A stretch of DNA of 64,000 nucleotides, from NCBI RefSeq assembly GCF_042660205.1, contig NZ_JBHSTQ010000002.1, forward strand, positions 1 to 64,000. The letters run 5' to 3'. The stretch is from Sporolactobacillus kofuensis (GTDB lineage: Bacteria > Bacillota > Bacilli > Bacillales > Sporolactobacillaceae). The notes beneath the pieces are model-generated. The model searched no databases and was not told the DNA's origin. It saw only the letters and a list, made by a program, of their open reading frames with translations. This document shows positions 62,945-64,000 of this stretch, one piece after another (within the stretch, counting starts at the first letter, position 1; each line of letters starts with the position of its first letter). Both the position numbers and the translations under genes were made by a program.

Positions 62945-64000
62945 TCACTCCTGTGTAGGATGTTGTAAACTTTGTTCTTCTTGTTCCTTATCAAGGCGAA
63001 AAGCCTTGTGAAGCGCATTGACTGCATTCTTCATATTCGCCTGTGCAACAAGGACCCAAATCGTATTATGTGAATCCGCTGATTGTAAGATCTGAATGCC
63101 TTGCTCCGTGAGTGCATTTACGATCATCGAAGCGACCCCAGGTACACCAGCCATTCCTGCGCCTACTGCAGATACTTTTGCACAGCCTGGCTGCACTTCC
63201 GGATGATAACCTTTATTCTTTAATATTTGAACGGCGCGTTCGGTTGCTTGTTCGCTCACCGTATAAATCACACCATTTGGACTAATATTAATCAAGTCCA
63301 CGCTGATCCCTTGTTCCGCCATCGCTTTGAATACTTTAGCCTGCAAGTCGAATTCATTTTTACCGGCGCGAACTCGAATTTGTGTGACATCGCGAACATA
63401 GGTAATCCCGGTTACCGGACGCTCCACAAGATCCTGTCCCCTACCCGCACGATTCATTGTCGTTACAATTGTTCCTAATTCATCGGACATTGTCGAACGA
63501 ATATGAATGGGGATTTTTGCCGTCATGGCGATTTCAACAGCTCGTGGGTGAATGACCTTTGCGCCCTGATAAGCGAGATTACATACTTCATTATAAGTCA
63601 GTACGGACAAGCGACGTGCATCACTGACAATTCGAGGATCAGCGGTCATCACCCCGTTTACATCAGTAAAAATATCGATCCATTCGGCATCTACTGCCGC
63701 ACCTAGTGCTGCAGCAGATGTATCACTGCCGCCTCGTCCAAGTGTTGTGATTTCTCCATCAGCTGTTTGCCCCTGAAAACCGGCAACCACAACTGCATCA
63801 CATTCTTCTAATCTTCTGAGCAGTGGAGCAACTTTCATCTCAATAATCTTTGCTTCATTAAAGGCATGATTCGTTCGGAATCCTGCTTGAGCGCCGGTCA
63901 TTGCTTCTGAATGAATGCCTGCACGTTTCAGTAAATTTGAGAATACAATCATTGAAATGGTTTCGCCGCAAGACATCAAGATGTCCTTTTCACGAGCCGA
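62945..64000 (-). CDS. dapG: Aspartokinase I DapG, N-terminus cut by the window end
   Basis: Aspartokinase phosphorylates aspartate, the first step to lysine, threonine, methionine and diaminopimelate. The visible 351 codons include SCGETIS, TTLGRGGSDTSAAALG, DVNGVMTADPRIV and two C-terminal ACT domains (FDLQAKVFKAMAEQGISVDLINISP; VSAVGAGMAGVPGVAS). The frame stays open to base 64000, so the start is outside. The adjacency to dapA indicates DapG, the diaminopimelate-sensitive isozyme, rather than LysC. Confidence 0.95.
   Translation of the reverse strand, partial: SAREKDILMSCGETISMIVFSNLLKRAGIHSEAMTGAQAGFRTNHAFNEAKIIEMKVAPLLRRLEECDAVVVAGFQGQTADGEITTLGRGGSDTSAAALGAAVDAEWIDIFTDVNGVMTADPRIVSDARRLSVLTYNEVCNLAYQGAKVIHPRAVEIAMTAKIPIHIRSTMSDELGTIVTTMNRAGRGQDLVERPVTGITYVRDVTQIRVRAGKNEFDLQAKVFKAMAEQGISVDLINISPNGVIYTVSEQATERAVQILKNKGYHPEVQPGCAKVSAVGAGMAGVPGVASMIVNALTEQGIQILQSADSHNTIWVLVAQANMKNAVNALHKAFRLDKEQEEQSLQHPTQE

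Overview
The window is chromosomal DNA of a low-to-mid G+C, endospore-forming member of the Bacilli (Bacillales; a Sporolactobacillus-like or related Bacillaceae genome is my best guess, but genus cannot be fixed from sequence reading alone). Evidence: sporulation genes spoVK, cotE, spoVS and spoIIIE; B. subtilis-type neighbourhoods (dapG-dapA ... spoIIIE-ymfI-ymfJ-ymfK-rodZ-pgsA-cinA-recA-rny-ymdB-spoVS; miaB-ricA-cotE; mutS-mutL; miaA-hfq; spoVK-hflX-ynbB-glnR-glnA); AGGAGG-type ribosome binding sites; GlnR, GntR, LexA and CcpA (cre) operator-like sites. Most housekeeping genes lie on the minus strand.

Layout. 1-3.4 kb: end of an IS3-family insertion sequence, then sparse sequence with two small unknown genes, an orphan CheY-like regulator, a DUF421 membrane protein and decayed fragments. 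3.5-10.6 kb (minus): glnA, glnR, ynbB, hflX, spoVK, hfq, miaA. 10.9-16 kb: a lipoprotein, then a gluconate module (gntR-gntK minus, gntP divergent plus) with a GntR-type operator and cre sites. 16-21.2 kb (minus): glpP, glpF, glpK, glpD, with terminator-hairpin leaders before glpF and glpD that fit GlpP antitermination. 21.4-23.7 kb: a kduD-like SDR plus zinc dehydrogenase under a palindromic operator. 23.9-27.4 kb: a patchwork of mobile-DNA debris (LL-H-type holin, a 298-bp palindromic element, a lipoprotein, an exonuclease-BRCT protein, a wrecked tyrosine recombinase). 27.5-32 kb: mutL, mutS. 32.1-35.5 kb (plus): MoxR-DUF58-membrane protein operon inserted between mutS and cotE. 35.7-38.3 kb: cotE, ricA, miaB. 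38.4-46 kb: accessory segment with small membrane proteins (TM2, PH-like), an exported tandem nitrilase with a degenerate second domain, a YjfB-family protein, and two tandem MFS paralogues. 46.1-64 kb: CBS protein, spoVS, ymdB, rny, recA, cinA, pgsA, rodZ, a dead ymfK, ymfJ, ymfI, spoIIIE, rnjB, pcp, dapA, dapG (cut by the window end).

How it fits together: nitrogen assimilation (glnRA), glycerol and gluconate uptake/phosphorylation with carbon catabolite control, RNA metabolism (Hfq, RNase Y, RNase J2, RicA, YmdB, MiaA/MiaB), DNA repair (MutS/L, RecA, CinA) and sporulation are all represented. No tRNA, rRNA, CRISPR array or classical metabolite riboswitch was recognised. The most unusual items are the 298-bp inverted-repeat element, the two-domain exported nitrilase lacking catalytic residues in domain 2, the broken ymfK, possible AUA starts in glpP and gntP, and a degenerate dispersed intergenic repeat present three times.
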